Virus record (IMG/VR): IMGVR_UViG_3300037493_002677
Location: 1 to 54,788 of that record
Reading direction: 5' to 3' (one strand)
Source: a virus
Length of the DNA stretch: 54,788 nucleotides
In this document: positions 17,159 through 24,374 of the stretch, in pieces
How positions within the stretch are numbered: position 1 is the stretch's first letter
Layout of the letters: each line of letters opens with the position of its first letter
The notes under the pieces: generated by a model
What the model saw: the letters and a program-made list of their open reading frames with translations, nothing else
What the model was told of the DNA's origin: nothing
Databases searched by the model: none
Program-made: the position numbers and the translations under genes

Positions 17159-17557
17159 CTATCTTCGCGCTGAGCAGCTTCGAAACGAAGGAAGCGATTA
17201 GAGGGGGGGAGATGTTTCAGCGCTTCGAGCAGTGGTACCAAGGTTCTTGGAACCTATGAAACATTAATACATTAAAAAGATATAAATTAAGCCGGAATAC
17301 ACATACATTATTCGGAATAGAACACACTCTCATTTCAAATCAACTTGACACGCGAAAATAACGTTTCAGTTTCGGAATCCGAGAGCCGAGAAACTAAGCT
17401 CAACGCATTGATGCATAAAGTAAATATGCACTAGGAATGACGTGAAACGAAACGTTGTCAATCCGCCGCCTTTTCACGTAGAGCTTTACCGAGTAAATGT
17501 GGTTTACTTTATTCGGCGGCTGTTTATAATAGCCACACACTTTCGGAGGGTATTTCG
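17139..17557. other. Divergent intergenic control region
   Basis: A 419-bp AT-rich gap between the leftward late operon and rightward early operon. It holds overlapping palindromes at 17238-17255 (CCAAG-GTT-CTTGG and AGGTTC-TTG-GAACCT), an inverted repeat TGCATA-aagtaaa-TATGCA at 17412-17430, an AGTAAA-tgtgg-TTTACT repeat near 17492-17508 that overlaps the early -35 box, and an AGTTTC...GAAACT pair. These look like operator sites. An origin of replication is possible but not shown. No tRNA or ORF with support is seen here. Confidence 0.6.
17503..17530 (+). promoter_or_regulatory. Early rightward promoter
   Basis: -35 TTTACT (17503-17508), 16-nt spacer, -10 TATAAT (17525-17530). A CGGAGGGT ribosome site follows, then ATG 17558. 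The -35 hexamer is one arm of an AGTAAA/TTTACT inverted repeat, so a repressor could bind here. Confidence 0.7.
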
Positions 17558-17956
17558 ATGGGAATAACGCGCATCACAATTGAGCTGCCGGACAACATTT
17601 TAGAGAAGCTGGACGAAGAGGCTAAGAACTTAATGGCTCAGGAATCTCGCCCCTCCCAATTTGAATGGTTGAATGGCACACCTGAGGGCAAGGAGCTTTT
17701 AATTGACATAACCTGCCGCGGCAAATATAACAGGCTCTCTAATATAGAGATGAACTCGATGATCCGCAAAATGTATACAGACGCGACGGGCGGCGTAAAA
17801 ATGGGGAGGCCAGCGCTGGGCACATACAGGTCTCAAGTAGTTGCTAAGCTAGTGCAGGATATGGTGCTGAGTCCTGTAGTAGCGCGAAAGCAAGTAAAAC
17901 AGTGGAGTATTATGGCTGAGGCCGTAGAGCAAAGAGCCGCGAGGATGGGCTTGTGA
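17558..17956 (+). CDS. Ribbon-helix-helix domain protein, putative regulator
   Basis: A 132-residue protein, first gene of the early operon. Residues 3-24 (ITRITIELPDNILEKLDEEA) look like a CopG/Arc-type ribbon-helix-helix: one beta strand then an amphipathic helix. A GRPALG element at about residue 83 resembles a minor-groove AT-hook. With palindromes upstream, autoregulation of the divergent promoters is plausible but inferred. The strong ribosome site GGAGGG decides the start. Confidence 0.6.
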   Translation: MGITRITIELPDNILEKLDEEAKNLMAQESRPSQFEWLNGTPEGKELLIDITCRGKYNRLSNIEMNSMIRKMYTDATGGVKMGRPALGTYRSQVVAKLVQDMVLSPVVARKQVKQWSIMAEAVEQRAARMGL

Positions 17957-19980
17957 GCCGCGCTACCGAGAAGCTGGCCTCCTCAGGTCTGTCAAAAGAC
18001 TTAGCCAAGGAGCTGGGTATATGGGCCCATACGGACGCGAGCAAGCTCGACAATGCCTTCCACAAGGTCGAAGCCCTCCAACTGACCTACCGCGACCTGG
18101 ATGGCTCTGACACTGGTTTTTATCGTCTCCGGTATCTGCAAGACCCGCCCGGCTTCGGAGCTCAGTTAGCCAAACCTCAAAGATACGTGCAGCAGAAGGA
18201 CACGCTCAATTGGATATACCTCCCCCACTGTACAGATGTCAATGGCGTTAAGGCAAATTGGGAAGCCTTGAGCAAAGATTCAAGCAGAGCCCTGCTGATT
18301 ACAGAGGGCGAGTTCAAAGCCGCTTGCGCGCAAGTCCATGGCTTCGACACGATTGCGTTGGGCGGAGTTACCATGTGGCAGAGTGCCAAGCGAGGAGTCT
18401 CTCTACTGCCGCCGCTTGACAAATTCAATTGGCGTGCACGCTCAGTCACTATTGTCTTTGACTCAGATGCGGCCATCAACCCGCAAGTTGCCAAGGCCTC
18501 AGTACGATTGGCTAAAATGTTGGTCTTGCACGGTGCAATCGTAAGAATTGCCTCCCTCCCCGCTGCCATCAATGGCGACAAGCAAGGATTAGACGATTTC
18601 CTGGTAGCGGGCCAAGACCTGAGCGCCGTGCTCTTAGAAGCTAAGCCGTTGGAGTTCGGTGAGTACCTGGCCGAGTTCAACGATCAATATGCCTATGTCA
18701 AAGATCAGGATGTGATCATAGACTTCGACACAGCACACAGATACAAACGAGACAGCTTCCTGAATGGGCTGCATGCCAACACAAAAGTCGTTGAGTTCCA
18801 AGTAATGCAGAACGGTGCCAATAAGCGGATCGAGCTGAGCGTGCCGAAAGAGTGGCTGCAATGGCCGGCGCGCCGAGACGCTAATCGTTTGGTCTACGAG
18901 CCAGGTAAGCCGAGATTGACACAAGGCGGCAGTTTCAACTCTTGGAAGTCGTGGGGCTGTGTGCCATGTAAGGGCGACATCAGTCCTTGGAACGATTTGA
19001 TGGAGTACGTGTTCTCTGAGTCGCCGAAAGATCGCAAATGGTTTGAGCAATGGTGTGCTGCCCCCATTCAGCAGCCCGGTCTGAAGATGTATTCCGGTTG
19101 CCTATTTTGGGGCCCTGAGACAGGCACGGGCAAATCGCTGATCGGTGTCACGATCGGACGAATCTACGGCCATGACAACTTCACCGTCGTTGAGAATGCC
19201 GATTTGTTCTCCACCTTCAACGAGTGGGCAGTCAACAAGCAATTCATAATGGGTGACGAAATTAGTGGCACAGACAAACGGCATGAGGCCGACAAGCTGA
19301 AGTCGCTGATTACTCGTGGAAAAGTCCGGATCAATATGAAGCACCTCCCCACGTATGAAGTTACTGACTGCGCAAATTACTTCTTCACTTCCAACCATGC
19401 CGATGGACTGTTTCTGGAGGACCGGGATCGGAGGTGGTTCATACATAGGATGCCGGTTAAGCTGAAGGAGCGGAGCTTCTATGTCAAGTTCATGAAGTGG
19501 TTGGACGAACAAGGAGGCAAAGAAGCGTTGATGGCGCACCTCTTGGAGGTGAGCTTGGAGGGGTTCGATCCAGGCGCTCCGGCACCGCTCACGTCAGCCA
19601 AGCTTGAGATGATCGACCATGCCAAGAGTGACGTGGGCGCGTTCGTGCAAGACTTGCAACATAACCTTGAGGAGGGCCTCGAGAAGATCAAGCAGCACTG
19701 GTCATTGCCCGAGGCGCCGGACATTGTGTTGAACAAGCACCTCCTTACGTTGTATGATCCGGACGAGAAGACCAGGGTAACCAGTCGCGGCATCGGCCGA
19801 GCATTGGCAGCGGCCTCGGTTAAAAGTTTCTCCGTCAATCGAACCGCTGCCTTCGGCACGCAACGGTTCTACGTACTGAGAAACGGAGAGCATTGGCTAA
19901 CGTGTGCACCCGAAGTAGTGCGCGAATATATTGACAAAGTTTACCGGCCTACGCCGGTCCACAAGAAGGGGAAATACTAA
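17953..19980 (+). CDS. Primase-helicase (TOPRIM plus SF3-like ATPase)
   Basis: A 675-residue protein. Residues 113-175 form a TOPRIM/DUF3854-like module: LLITEGE (Glu118) and IVFDSDA (Asp170, Asp172). Residues 385-500 form the ATPase: Walker A GPETGTGKS (387-395), Walker B FIMGDE (431-436), sensor FFTSN (477-481) and the arginine-rich RDRR (491-494), similar to the DUF5906 family. It should prime and unwind DNA at the fork. Start is GTG 17953 overlapping the upstream TGA. Confidence 0.85.
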   Translation: MSRATEKLASSGLSKDLAKELGIWAHTDASKLDNAFHKVEALQLTYRDLDGSDTGFYRLRYLQDPPGFGAQLAKPQRYVQQKDTLNWIYLPHCTDVNGVKANWEALSKDSSRALLITEGEFKAACAQVHGFDTIALGGVTMWQSAKRGVSLLPPLDKFNWRARSVTIVFDSDAAINPQVAKASVRLAKMLVLHGAIVRIASLPAAINGDKQGLDDFLVAGQDLSAVLLEAKPLEFGEYLAEFNDQYAYVKDQDVIIDFDTAHRYKRDSFLNGLHANTKVVEFQVMQNGANKRIELSVPKEWLQWPARRDANRLVYEPGKPRLTQGGSFNSWKSWGCVPCKGDISPWNDLMEYVFSESPKDRKWFEQWCAAPIQQPGLKMYSGCLFWGPETGTGKSLIGVTIGRIYGHDNFTVVENADLFSTFNEWAVNKQFIMGDEISGTDKRHEADKLKSLITRGKVRINMKHLPTYEVTDCANYFFTSNHADGLFLEDRDRRWFIHRMPVKLKERSFYVKFMKWLDEQGGKEALMAHLLEVSLEGFDPGAPAPLTSAKLEMIDHAKSDVGAFVQDLQHNLEEGLEKIKQHWSLPEAPDIVLNKHLLTLYDPDEKTRVTSRGIGRALAAASVKSFSVNRTAAFGTQRFYVLRNGEHWLTCAPEVVREYIDKVYRPTPVHKKGKY

Positions 19981-20154
19981 ATGAAGTTCAAAGCAGGAGA
20001 GCTGGTAATGAAGGTCGGCGGTAGCTACCAGGCCGCTGGCATAATCGTCGCGGCCTTTACGACGACGCAAGGCGCCGAGCGCTACGTCTTCGAGTTTGAA
20101 AGTCCCGCAGGGATGTTGCATATTTTTGGGCCACAACAACTGGAGAAGAGATGA
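19981..20154 (+). CDS. Small conserved-type phage protein (SH3-like)
   Basis: A 57-residue protein starting MKFKAGELVMKVGGSYQ and containing RYVFEFES and HIFGPQQLEK. This KxGdxVxKxGG...Y...F layout recurs in small phage proteins of beta-barrel type. It begins directly after the primase stop and overlaps the next start by ATGA. Function unknown. Confidence 0.7.
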   Translation: MKFKAGELVMKVGGSYQAAGIIVAAFTTTQGAERYVFEFESPAGMLHIFGPQQLEKR

Positions 20155-20600
20155 GCTACTTTAACGACGTGAAGAAGTTCCACGATAAATTCAACTTGAG
20201 CTACGACGGGCCTCCGCGGGTACTGAGCGCCGAAGAGCAGGGATTCCGGTGGAGGTTTCTCAACGAGGAGCTTGCCGAAGTGAAGGAGGCTCTGTTGGAG
20301 GAGGACGTTGCACAGGTCGCCGGGGAGCTGGCGGACGTTATTTGGATTGCATGTGGGATGGCACACAGAATGGGGATCAATCTGGATTCGCACTGGTCAG
20401 CCATACGCGATGCGAACATGGCCAAGGTAAAGGCTTCCGCCGAGAATCCAGGAAAACGTGGTAATGCCATGGACATAGTTAAGCCGCCAGGTTGGCAGCG
20501 GCCGAACCACGACGAGATTCTGGAGCGTACTCGGCAGACGTATGAGGCCGACGAATACCAAACGCGTATGGCCATTGCCAAGGTCTTTGCGGACGACTAA
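20151..20600 (+). CDS. MazG-like nucleotide pyrophosphohydrolase
   Basis: A 149-residue all-alpha NTP-PPase. The metal-binding motifs are visible: NEELAEVKEA (E-x2-E pattern near residues 38-47) and GELADVIW (ExxD near residues 63-68), followed by a second helix pair. It resembles phosphoribosyl-ATP pyrophosphohydrolase/MazG folds that hydrolyse (d)NTPs to monophosphates. In a phage it may clean the nucleotide pool or lower ppGpp. Its C-terminal 45 residues are extra. Confidence 0.75.
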   Translation: MSYFNDVKKFHDKFNLSYDGPPRVLSAEEQGFRWRFLNEELAEVKEALLEEDVAQVAGELADVIWIACGMAHRMGINLDSHWSAIRDANMAKVKASAENPGKRGNAMDIVKPPGWQRPNHDEILERTRQTYEADEYQTRMAIAKVFADD

Positions 20601-20691
20601 TAAGAACGTGCGATGTGCCCGCCCGCGTGCGTATAGCACAGTTACTAGGAAATGTACAGCTATTTAGTTTCTAGGCCCTAGCAAATAGTTG

Positions 20692-20720
20692 TTTACAAGT
20701 CCTAGCGTTCCTAGTATAAT
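20692..20720 (+). promoter_or_regulatory. Middle promoter P1
   Basis: -35 TTTACA (20692-20697), 17-nt spacer AGTCCTAGCGTTCCTAG, -10 TATAAT (20715-20720). The spacer carries a CTAG-cgttc-CTAG palindrome; another (CTATTT...AAATAG with CTAG-gcc-CTAG inside) lies just upstream, and may be an operator or upstream stop. Confidence 0.75.
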
Positions 20721-20729
20721 TCAAACATC

Positions 20730-20752
20730 GACTCAAGCAATCCTGCTGAGTC
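20730..20752 (+). promoter_or_regulatory. Leader hairpin after P1
   Basis: GACTCAAGCA pairs with TGCTGAGTC, leaving one bulged A and a 4-nt loop, between P1 and the ribosome site of the next gene. P2 and P3 have similar leader hairpins followed by TGACAAC and the ribosome site. Confidence 0.55.
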
Positions 20753-20775
20753 TGACAACTGAAAGGAAGAATACC

Positions 20776-21090
20776 ATGGATGCCAAGACCCTCTCCGCGA
20801 TGTCCCTCACCGACCTGTCCGCTGTGTACAACAAGTATGCCGCCAAGCCGATCAAGAAATTCTCTTGCTCCAAAGATGCGGCCATCGCCAAGATTCTCCC
20901 GCTGCTCCCGACCAAGGCCACGTCCACCAAGAAGCTTGGCATTGGCAAAATGACGGTCGAGCTGCTTAAGGATGGCAACAAGCCCGCCGACGTGTTGGCT
21001 GCTCTCCGCAAGCACTTCAAGGCTGATGTGTCGAGCATGCAATCCGTGTATTGGTATTCCTCCAAGATCAAAACCGGCGACATCGAATAA
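20776..21090 (+). CDS. Unknown protein with C-terminal helical module
   Basis: A 104-residue protein, start MDAKTLSAMSLTDL behind GAAAGGAAG. The N-terminal part (AVYNKYAAKPIKKFSCSKDA) resembles small phage proteins with a KPxKxF motif. The C-terminal 45 residues (VELLKDGNKPADVLAALRKHF, then YWYSSKIKTG) resemble the end of the protein at 35074-35709 and suggest a shared helix-turn-helix-like module. First gene of the P1 transcript. Possible nucleic-acid binding; not proven. Confidence 0.6.
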   Translation: MDAKTLSAMSLTDLSAVYNKYAAKPIKKFSCSKDAAIAKILPLLPTKATSTKKLGIGKMTVELLKDGNKPADVLAALRKHFKADVSSMQSVYWYSSKIKTGDIE

Positions 21091-21097
21091 GAGTCCC

Positions 21098-21125
21098 GCT
21101 TCGAGGGGGTCACACCCCTCCGAGC
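21098..21125 (+). other. Strong intergenic hairpin
   Basis: GCTTCGAGGGG pairs with CCCCTCCGAGC around a short loop, with one wobble and one mismatch. It follows a gene stop and precedes the AAAGGAG of the next gene; there is no U-run. A similar element lies at 25358-25382. Confidence 0.5.
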
Positions 21126-21154
21126 AGTATTCTTTCCAACCAAAGGAGATGACC

Positions 21155-21289
21155 ATGAGTGCAACAGCTACAACTTTGATGGGCGCGATCAGCTTGCATC
21201 GTCGGCAGAAAGCCGGCGCTGTGTTCTTCGCAGACTACTGTGCCTTCGCAGGCCGCATGGCTGCCCAACTCATCGGCGAGGGGTGCTGA
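21155..21289 (+). CDS. Small hypothetical protein, amphipathic
   Basis: A 44-residue ORF. ATG 21155 is 6 nt after AAAGGAG; an ATG at 21149 is too close. Sequence MSATATTLMGAISLHRRQ then KAGAVFFADYCAFAGRMAAQL, a weakly hydrophobic helix. No function known. Confidence 0.5.
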   Translation: MSATATTLMGAISLHRRQKAGAVFFADYCAFAGRMAAQLIGEGC

Positions 21290-21291
21290 TC

Positions 21292-21573
21292 ATGATGAGC
21301 CTGGACCCCGCCGTTGAGCCCGTAGCAGCCCCGATCGAAGTAGCCAAGCCCGATACCCTCGGCAAGTTGACCGAAGCCCTGATGGCCCTTATAGGGCCCC
21401 GTATCGAGGAGTTGGTTGCTGCCGCAGTCGAGTCGAGGCTTGAGAACTTCGTCAAAGATGCCGTGCAAGAGGCCATTGAATCGGAGGACTTCAATAATGC
21501 GGTGGAGTGCGTGGTAGACAATATCGAGTTCACCGTCGAAGCCCGCACCAACAACGGCCGTCGTTACCGCTAA
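21292..21573 (+). CDS. Hypothetical acidic helical protein
   Basis: A 93-residue protein starting at ATG 21292 (GAGGGG 8 nt upstream; GTG 21283 and ATG 21295 are alternatives). Mostly helical with alternating Glu and Ala/Val (RIEELVAAAVESRLENF) and a basic end (NNGRRYR). Nothing diagnostic. Confidence 0.55.
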   Translation: MMSLDPAVEPVAAPIEVAKPDTLGKLTEALMALIGPRIEELVAAAVESRLENFVKDAVQEAIESEDFNNAVECVVDNIEFTVEARTNNGRRYR

Positions 21574-21586
21574 GGAGCCAAGAGCC

Positions 21587-21889
21587 ATGTTCACTGAAGC
21601 CCAATGGCAAGCAAGCATTGCCAAGTTAGCAACTGAGTTCGCCGCGGAGCTTACGCAGTCCCTCACGGTCGCCGAAGCATTCCAGGTAGCTGAGGCCCAA
21701 GGCGCCGAGACCGACGACACCGTGTGCCACCTGCATGACGTCTGCGACGCAAACATGGTCATGGAGGCTGCGTTCAAGCGGGTCTTCAATGACGAGCCCG
21801 ACCTCAATGACGAGGACCTGGACGTCGCGCTGTGGAACGCTGCGTGGCCCATTGGTCGTCAAGCCTTTTTTGCAAGGGTGCTGCCATGA
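21587..21889 (+). CDS. Hypothetical acidic protein
   Basis: A 100-residue protein (MFTEAQWQASIAKL), highly acidic in the second half (NDEPDLNDEDLDVALW). It overlaps the next gene by ATGA. No family recognised. Confidence 0.55.
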   Translation: MFTEAQWQASIAKLATEFAAELTQSLTVAEAFQVAEAQGAETDDTVCHLHDVCDANMVMEAAFKRVFNDEPDLNDEDLDVALWNAAWPIGRQAFFARVLP

Positions 21890-22122
21890 ACAAGCTGACA
21901 CAAGACATCATGGATCGCTGTGGCTGTTCTAAGGCCGTGGCGCTGAAGATCCAAGACCAGGTGGAGAATGCGCTTGACCTCTCAGAATGTTCATGGGAGG
22001 CCCTTTACAGTGTCATTGATTGTCATTGGGCGAGTATTAAGGGCTCAGTGCCTAGAGCTGAGGACGTGGCTGCAGCGAAGGCAGACATATACAACGACCA
22101 CGTAAAATGTGGAGAGGTGTGA
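21886..22122 (+). CDS. Hypothetical protein
   Basis: A 78-residue protein (MNKLTQDIMDRCGCSKAVA) coupled to the upstream stop by ATGA. Helical, with two Cys near the start (CGC) and two later. No family recognised. Confidence 0.5.
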   Translation: MNKLTQDIMDRCGCSKAVALKIQDQVENALDLSECSWEALYSVIDCHWASIKGSVPRAEDVAAAKADIYNDHVKCGEV

Positions 22123-22123
22123 G

Positions 22124-22324
22124 ATGAGCTACAAGGTGAAGATCCTGCCCGCGAACGCAGCAGCCGGGTGGTTGGCAAATGGAGGCAAGAGCAGCATGCC
22201 AACATACTACCCGCATCCAGGGCCCGCGCGCATAGCGGCTCAGAACTACGTGGCTCGGCACCCTGGAGACGTGTGCGAAGTCATGACGTGGAAAGACGAG
22301 GCCGTCGTGGAGGTGGTGCAATGA
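22124..22324 (+). CDS. Hypothetical protein
   Basis: A 66-residue protein, start ATG 22124 (MSYKVKILPANAAAG) with GGAGAGG upstream. The layout (KVKILPANAAAGWLANGG ... ARIAAQNYVARHPGD) suggests a small alpha/beta fold. Couples to the next gene by ATGA. Confidence 0.5.
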   Translation: MSYKVKILPANAAAGWLANGGKSSMPTYYPHPGPARIAAQNYVARHPGDVCEVMTWKDEAVVEVVQ

Positions 22325-22566
22325 ACATGTCATGGGAGGGACTGTTCATGACGGGGCCGAAGTTGAAAGCCAAGGTGGTGCCGGTGACTAAGCCCCAAGC
22401 TACCTCACGCCGATGCACTGCGTGCGAGAAGATGGTCCCGGTCAGTGACTTCGAGACTAAAGGCAAGCGCGACAGCGGCAGCATAAAGTATGGCTCCAAC
22501 TGCTTACCTTGCGCGGCCAAGAGGAACCGTGAGGTAAGAGCCCGGAAACGTGGTGGCGTGCTGTAA
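22321..22566 (+). CDS. Small zinc-ribbon protein
   Basis: An 81-residue protein with CTACEKMVPVSDF and later CLPCAAKRNREVRARKR: two CxxC knuckles and a basic tail. This is the ribbon often found in front of HNH/endonuclease VII nucleases, here without the nuclease domain. Probable nucleic-acid binding; partner unknown. Confidence 0.6.
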   Translation: MNMSWEGLFMTGPKLKAKVVPVTKPQATSRRCTACEKMVPVSDFETKGKRDSGSIKYGSNCLPCAAKRNREVRARKRGGVL

Positions 22567-22575
22567 GCATTAGGG

Positions 22576-22604
22576 GTTACACAGTGCTATTTTCCTAGTA
22601 GAAT
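22576..22604 (+). promoter_or_regulatory. Middle promoter P2
   Basis: -35 GTTACA (22576-22581), 17-nt spacer, -10 TAGAAT (22599-22604), just past the upstream stop. Preceded by AGCATTAGGGGTTAC, a 15-mer also present in P3. A wobble-paired leader hairpin (GCTCGGTCA...TGATCGGGC) and TGACAACCAGGAG follow. Confidence 0.65.
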
Positions 22605-22655
22605 ATCATCATCGGCTCGGTCATGTTGATCGGGCTTGACAACCAGGAGATGATC

Positions 22656-23381
22656 ATGGAAGACGACAAGAAGGCGTGGGCGAAGGACAAAGTGGCCAAG
22701 CTCATGGCATTGGCCAAGAATTCCGCGGCTACCGAGAACGAGGCCGAGCGGGCCTTGTCCCAAGCCGAGTCGCTGATGCGCAAGTATGGCATCGACCAAG
22801 CCGAGTGTGTCCTGAACGGCGCGCCCAATACGTTTGACTGGTCTTCGAGCTTCACACCTTATGGGAACCGTTACCATCAAGCCGCTACGCTCCCGTTGTG
22901 GTATCAGTTCGTTGCTACGGGCGTTGCAACCTTCACCGACACCATTGTCCGTACGCACACCGACAAAACGACGGGCATGGGTGTCGGGTTCTACGGCGAG
23001 CGTGGCGACATTGCTTTCGCAGTGTGGCTGATGGACTACCTGCGGGACACCGTGCAAGCCTCTGCCGTCGCGCATAAAGAGCTTAGCCGTGCAGATAGGG
23101 AGGCCTTCCGCAAAGGCATGGCGACCCGTTTAAGCAAGCGCATGCGCGACCTAAGAGCCGAGCGCGATGTGGCTTTCAAGGCAGGTACGGGTACAGCCCT
23201 GGTCGTCGTCAGCGACAAGCTCGCCAAGCGAGACCAGGAATTTGGGGTAGCCAAGTACAAGACAAGCAAAGTGGTGGCCACCAATGCAGCCGCTGCGGCC
23301 ATGGGAAGAGCCGCTGCTGACAAGGTTGGCCTCGGTCGTCCGGTAGGTGCGCAGCAACAGCGCGCTATGCTCGCAGCATGA
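22656..23381 (+). CDS. DUF2786-domain protein
   Basis: A 241-residue protein. ATG 22656 (MEDDKKAWAKDKV) is chosen because AGGAG lies 7 nt upstream. Residues 8-55 (KVAKLMALAKNSAATENEAERALSQAE...MRKYGI) match DUF2786, common in phages and bacteria without an assigned activity. The C-terminal half is basic and Ala-rich. First gene after promoter P2 and translationally coupled to the glycosylase gene (ATGA). Possible DNA-associated role by context only. Confidence 0.7.
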   Translation: MEDDKKAWAKDKVAKLMALAKNSAATENEAERALSQAESLMRKYGIDQAECVLNGAPNTFDWSSSFTPYGNRYHQAATLPLWYQFVATGVATFTDTIVRTHTDKTTGMGVGFYGERGDIAFAVWLMDYLRDTVQASAVAHKELSRADREAFRKGMATRLSKRMRDLRAERDVAFKAGTGTALVVVSDKLAKRDQEFGVAKYKTSKVVATNAAAAAMGRAAADKVGLGRPVGAQQQRAMLAA

Positions 23382-23713
23382 GAATGTGGATGGTCCCACC
23401 TGGGGAGCTGTGCAACAAGCACCTCCTCGGCGAGCACGGTGAGCTGCACAAGTTCCTCCATAATTGGGTGAAGCAACACAAGATCATCGGCCGCATCGCC
23501 GGCAATGCCATGGAGCCGGGGAGCTACAAGGCTCGGCACGATGTGCTCGCCGCTGAGATGCTAGCTCGGGGGATGAACCATCAATCCCCGCTTGAGCAGC
23601 CCGACTTCAGCTACCTGCCCATGACTCAGCAGGCCTTCAAAGTGGACGTTGCAGCTAACCGATGGCTGCTCCACGAGCGCTGCGAAAATTGTGCATCGAA
23701 GTCCATTTCATGA
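23378..23713 (+). CDS. denV: Pyrimidine dimer DNA glycosylase (T4 endonuclease V-like)
   Basis: A 111-residue protein with MRMWMVPPGELCNKHLLGEH at the start, LHKFLHNW, ARHDVLAAEMLARGMNHQSPL in the middle. This is the Pyr_excise family: it excises UV cyclobutane dimers and nicks the strand. T4 DenV has 138 residues, so this version is slightly short. In T4 DenV Thr2 is the nucleophile; here residue 2 after Met is Arg, so the catalytic details may differ, as in other family branches. The start overlaps the upstream stop (ATGA). Confidence 0.75.
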   Translation: MRMWMVPPGELCNKHLLGEHGELHKFLHNWVKQHKIIGRIAGNAMEPGSYKARHDVLAAEMLARGMNHQSPLEQPDFSYLPMTQQAFKVDVAANRWLLHERCENCASKSIS

Positions 23714-23750
23714 CATAATTAAGCCACGGTTAATTTTTGAGGATACGACC

Positions 23751-24317
23751 ATGGCACAAGAGATTGCGCGAGGAACAGTCAGAGAGTCTGATGGGCGCAT
23801 GTATTGGGGGACGTACAATACTAAACTAAAGTCAGGCGGCATACGCAAGTCCCAACTTTGGCTCTCTCCAGAGAAGTTCGTAAAAAGACGGGTACAAAAC
23901 AATGGGTGCTCAAAGGCTACACGCAAGGCGAATGCGCATCTAAACAACGAGGCGCACGCTAAACGGAAGGCTTCTGTACAAAGGGCTATGGAGAAGCGAG
24001 CAAGCCTATGGCCAATTGATGCACTGTTACGATCTGCTAAGGTACGGGCATTTAGGAAAGGTCTGCCGTACAACTTGACTAGGGAGCTAGTTGTACCGCT
24101 TACGTGCCCGTTATTGGGAATCCCACTCAAACGTGGGAAGCTTAAAATTGAACCGGGCTCCCCGTCAATTGACCGCAAGAACCCAACCAAGGGGTACACA
24201 ATGGGCAACGTATGGGTGATCTCATTTAGGGCGAACGCTATTAAGCAGGACGCAACTTTGGAGGAGCTGGAGTTACTTGTAAAAAACCTCAGAGCATTAG
24301 GGGTTACTAGTAGCTAG
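23751..24317 (+). CDS. HNH-type homing endonuclease
   Basis: A 188-residue protein (start ATG 23751, MAQEIARGTVRES). Residues about 115-185 show AFRKGLPYNLTRE, CPLLGIPL, SPSIDRKNPTKGYTMGNV and SFRANAIKQDA, the motif order of free-standing phage HNH-like nucleases. Composition is more AT-rich than its neighbours and the first half is basic with short repeats, all pointing to recent transfer. Its stop codon lies inside promoter P3. Confidence 0.75.
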   Translation: MAQEIARGTVRESDGRMYWGTYNTKLKSGGIRKSQLWLSPEKFVKRRVQNNGCSKATRKANAHLNNEAHAKRKASVQRAMEKRASLWPIDALLRSAKVRAFRKGLPYNLTRELVVPLTCPLLGIPLKRGKLKIEPGSPSIDRKNPTKGYTMGNVWVISFRANAIKQDATLEELELLVKNLRALGVTSS

Positions 24318-24331
24318 CGTTATAGTATAAT
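24303..24331 (+). promoter_or_regulatory. Middle promoter P3
   Basis: -35 GTTACT (24303-24308), 17-nt spacer AGTAGCTAGCGTTATAG, -10 TATAAT (24326-24331). The 15-mer AGCATTAGGGGTTAC (24293-24307) is shared with P2. An AACTC-aatt-GAGTT hairpin and TGACAACTAAGGAG follow. Confidence 0.75.
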
Positions 24332-24374
24332 TACCATATCAACTCAATTGAGTTTGACAACTAAGGAGATTCAA

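Noticed and set aside
17139-17557. Possible integrase attachment site or integrase gene
   Set aside because: No integrase gene or attachment-like duplication is seen anywhere in the window.
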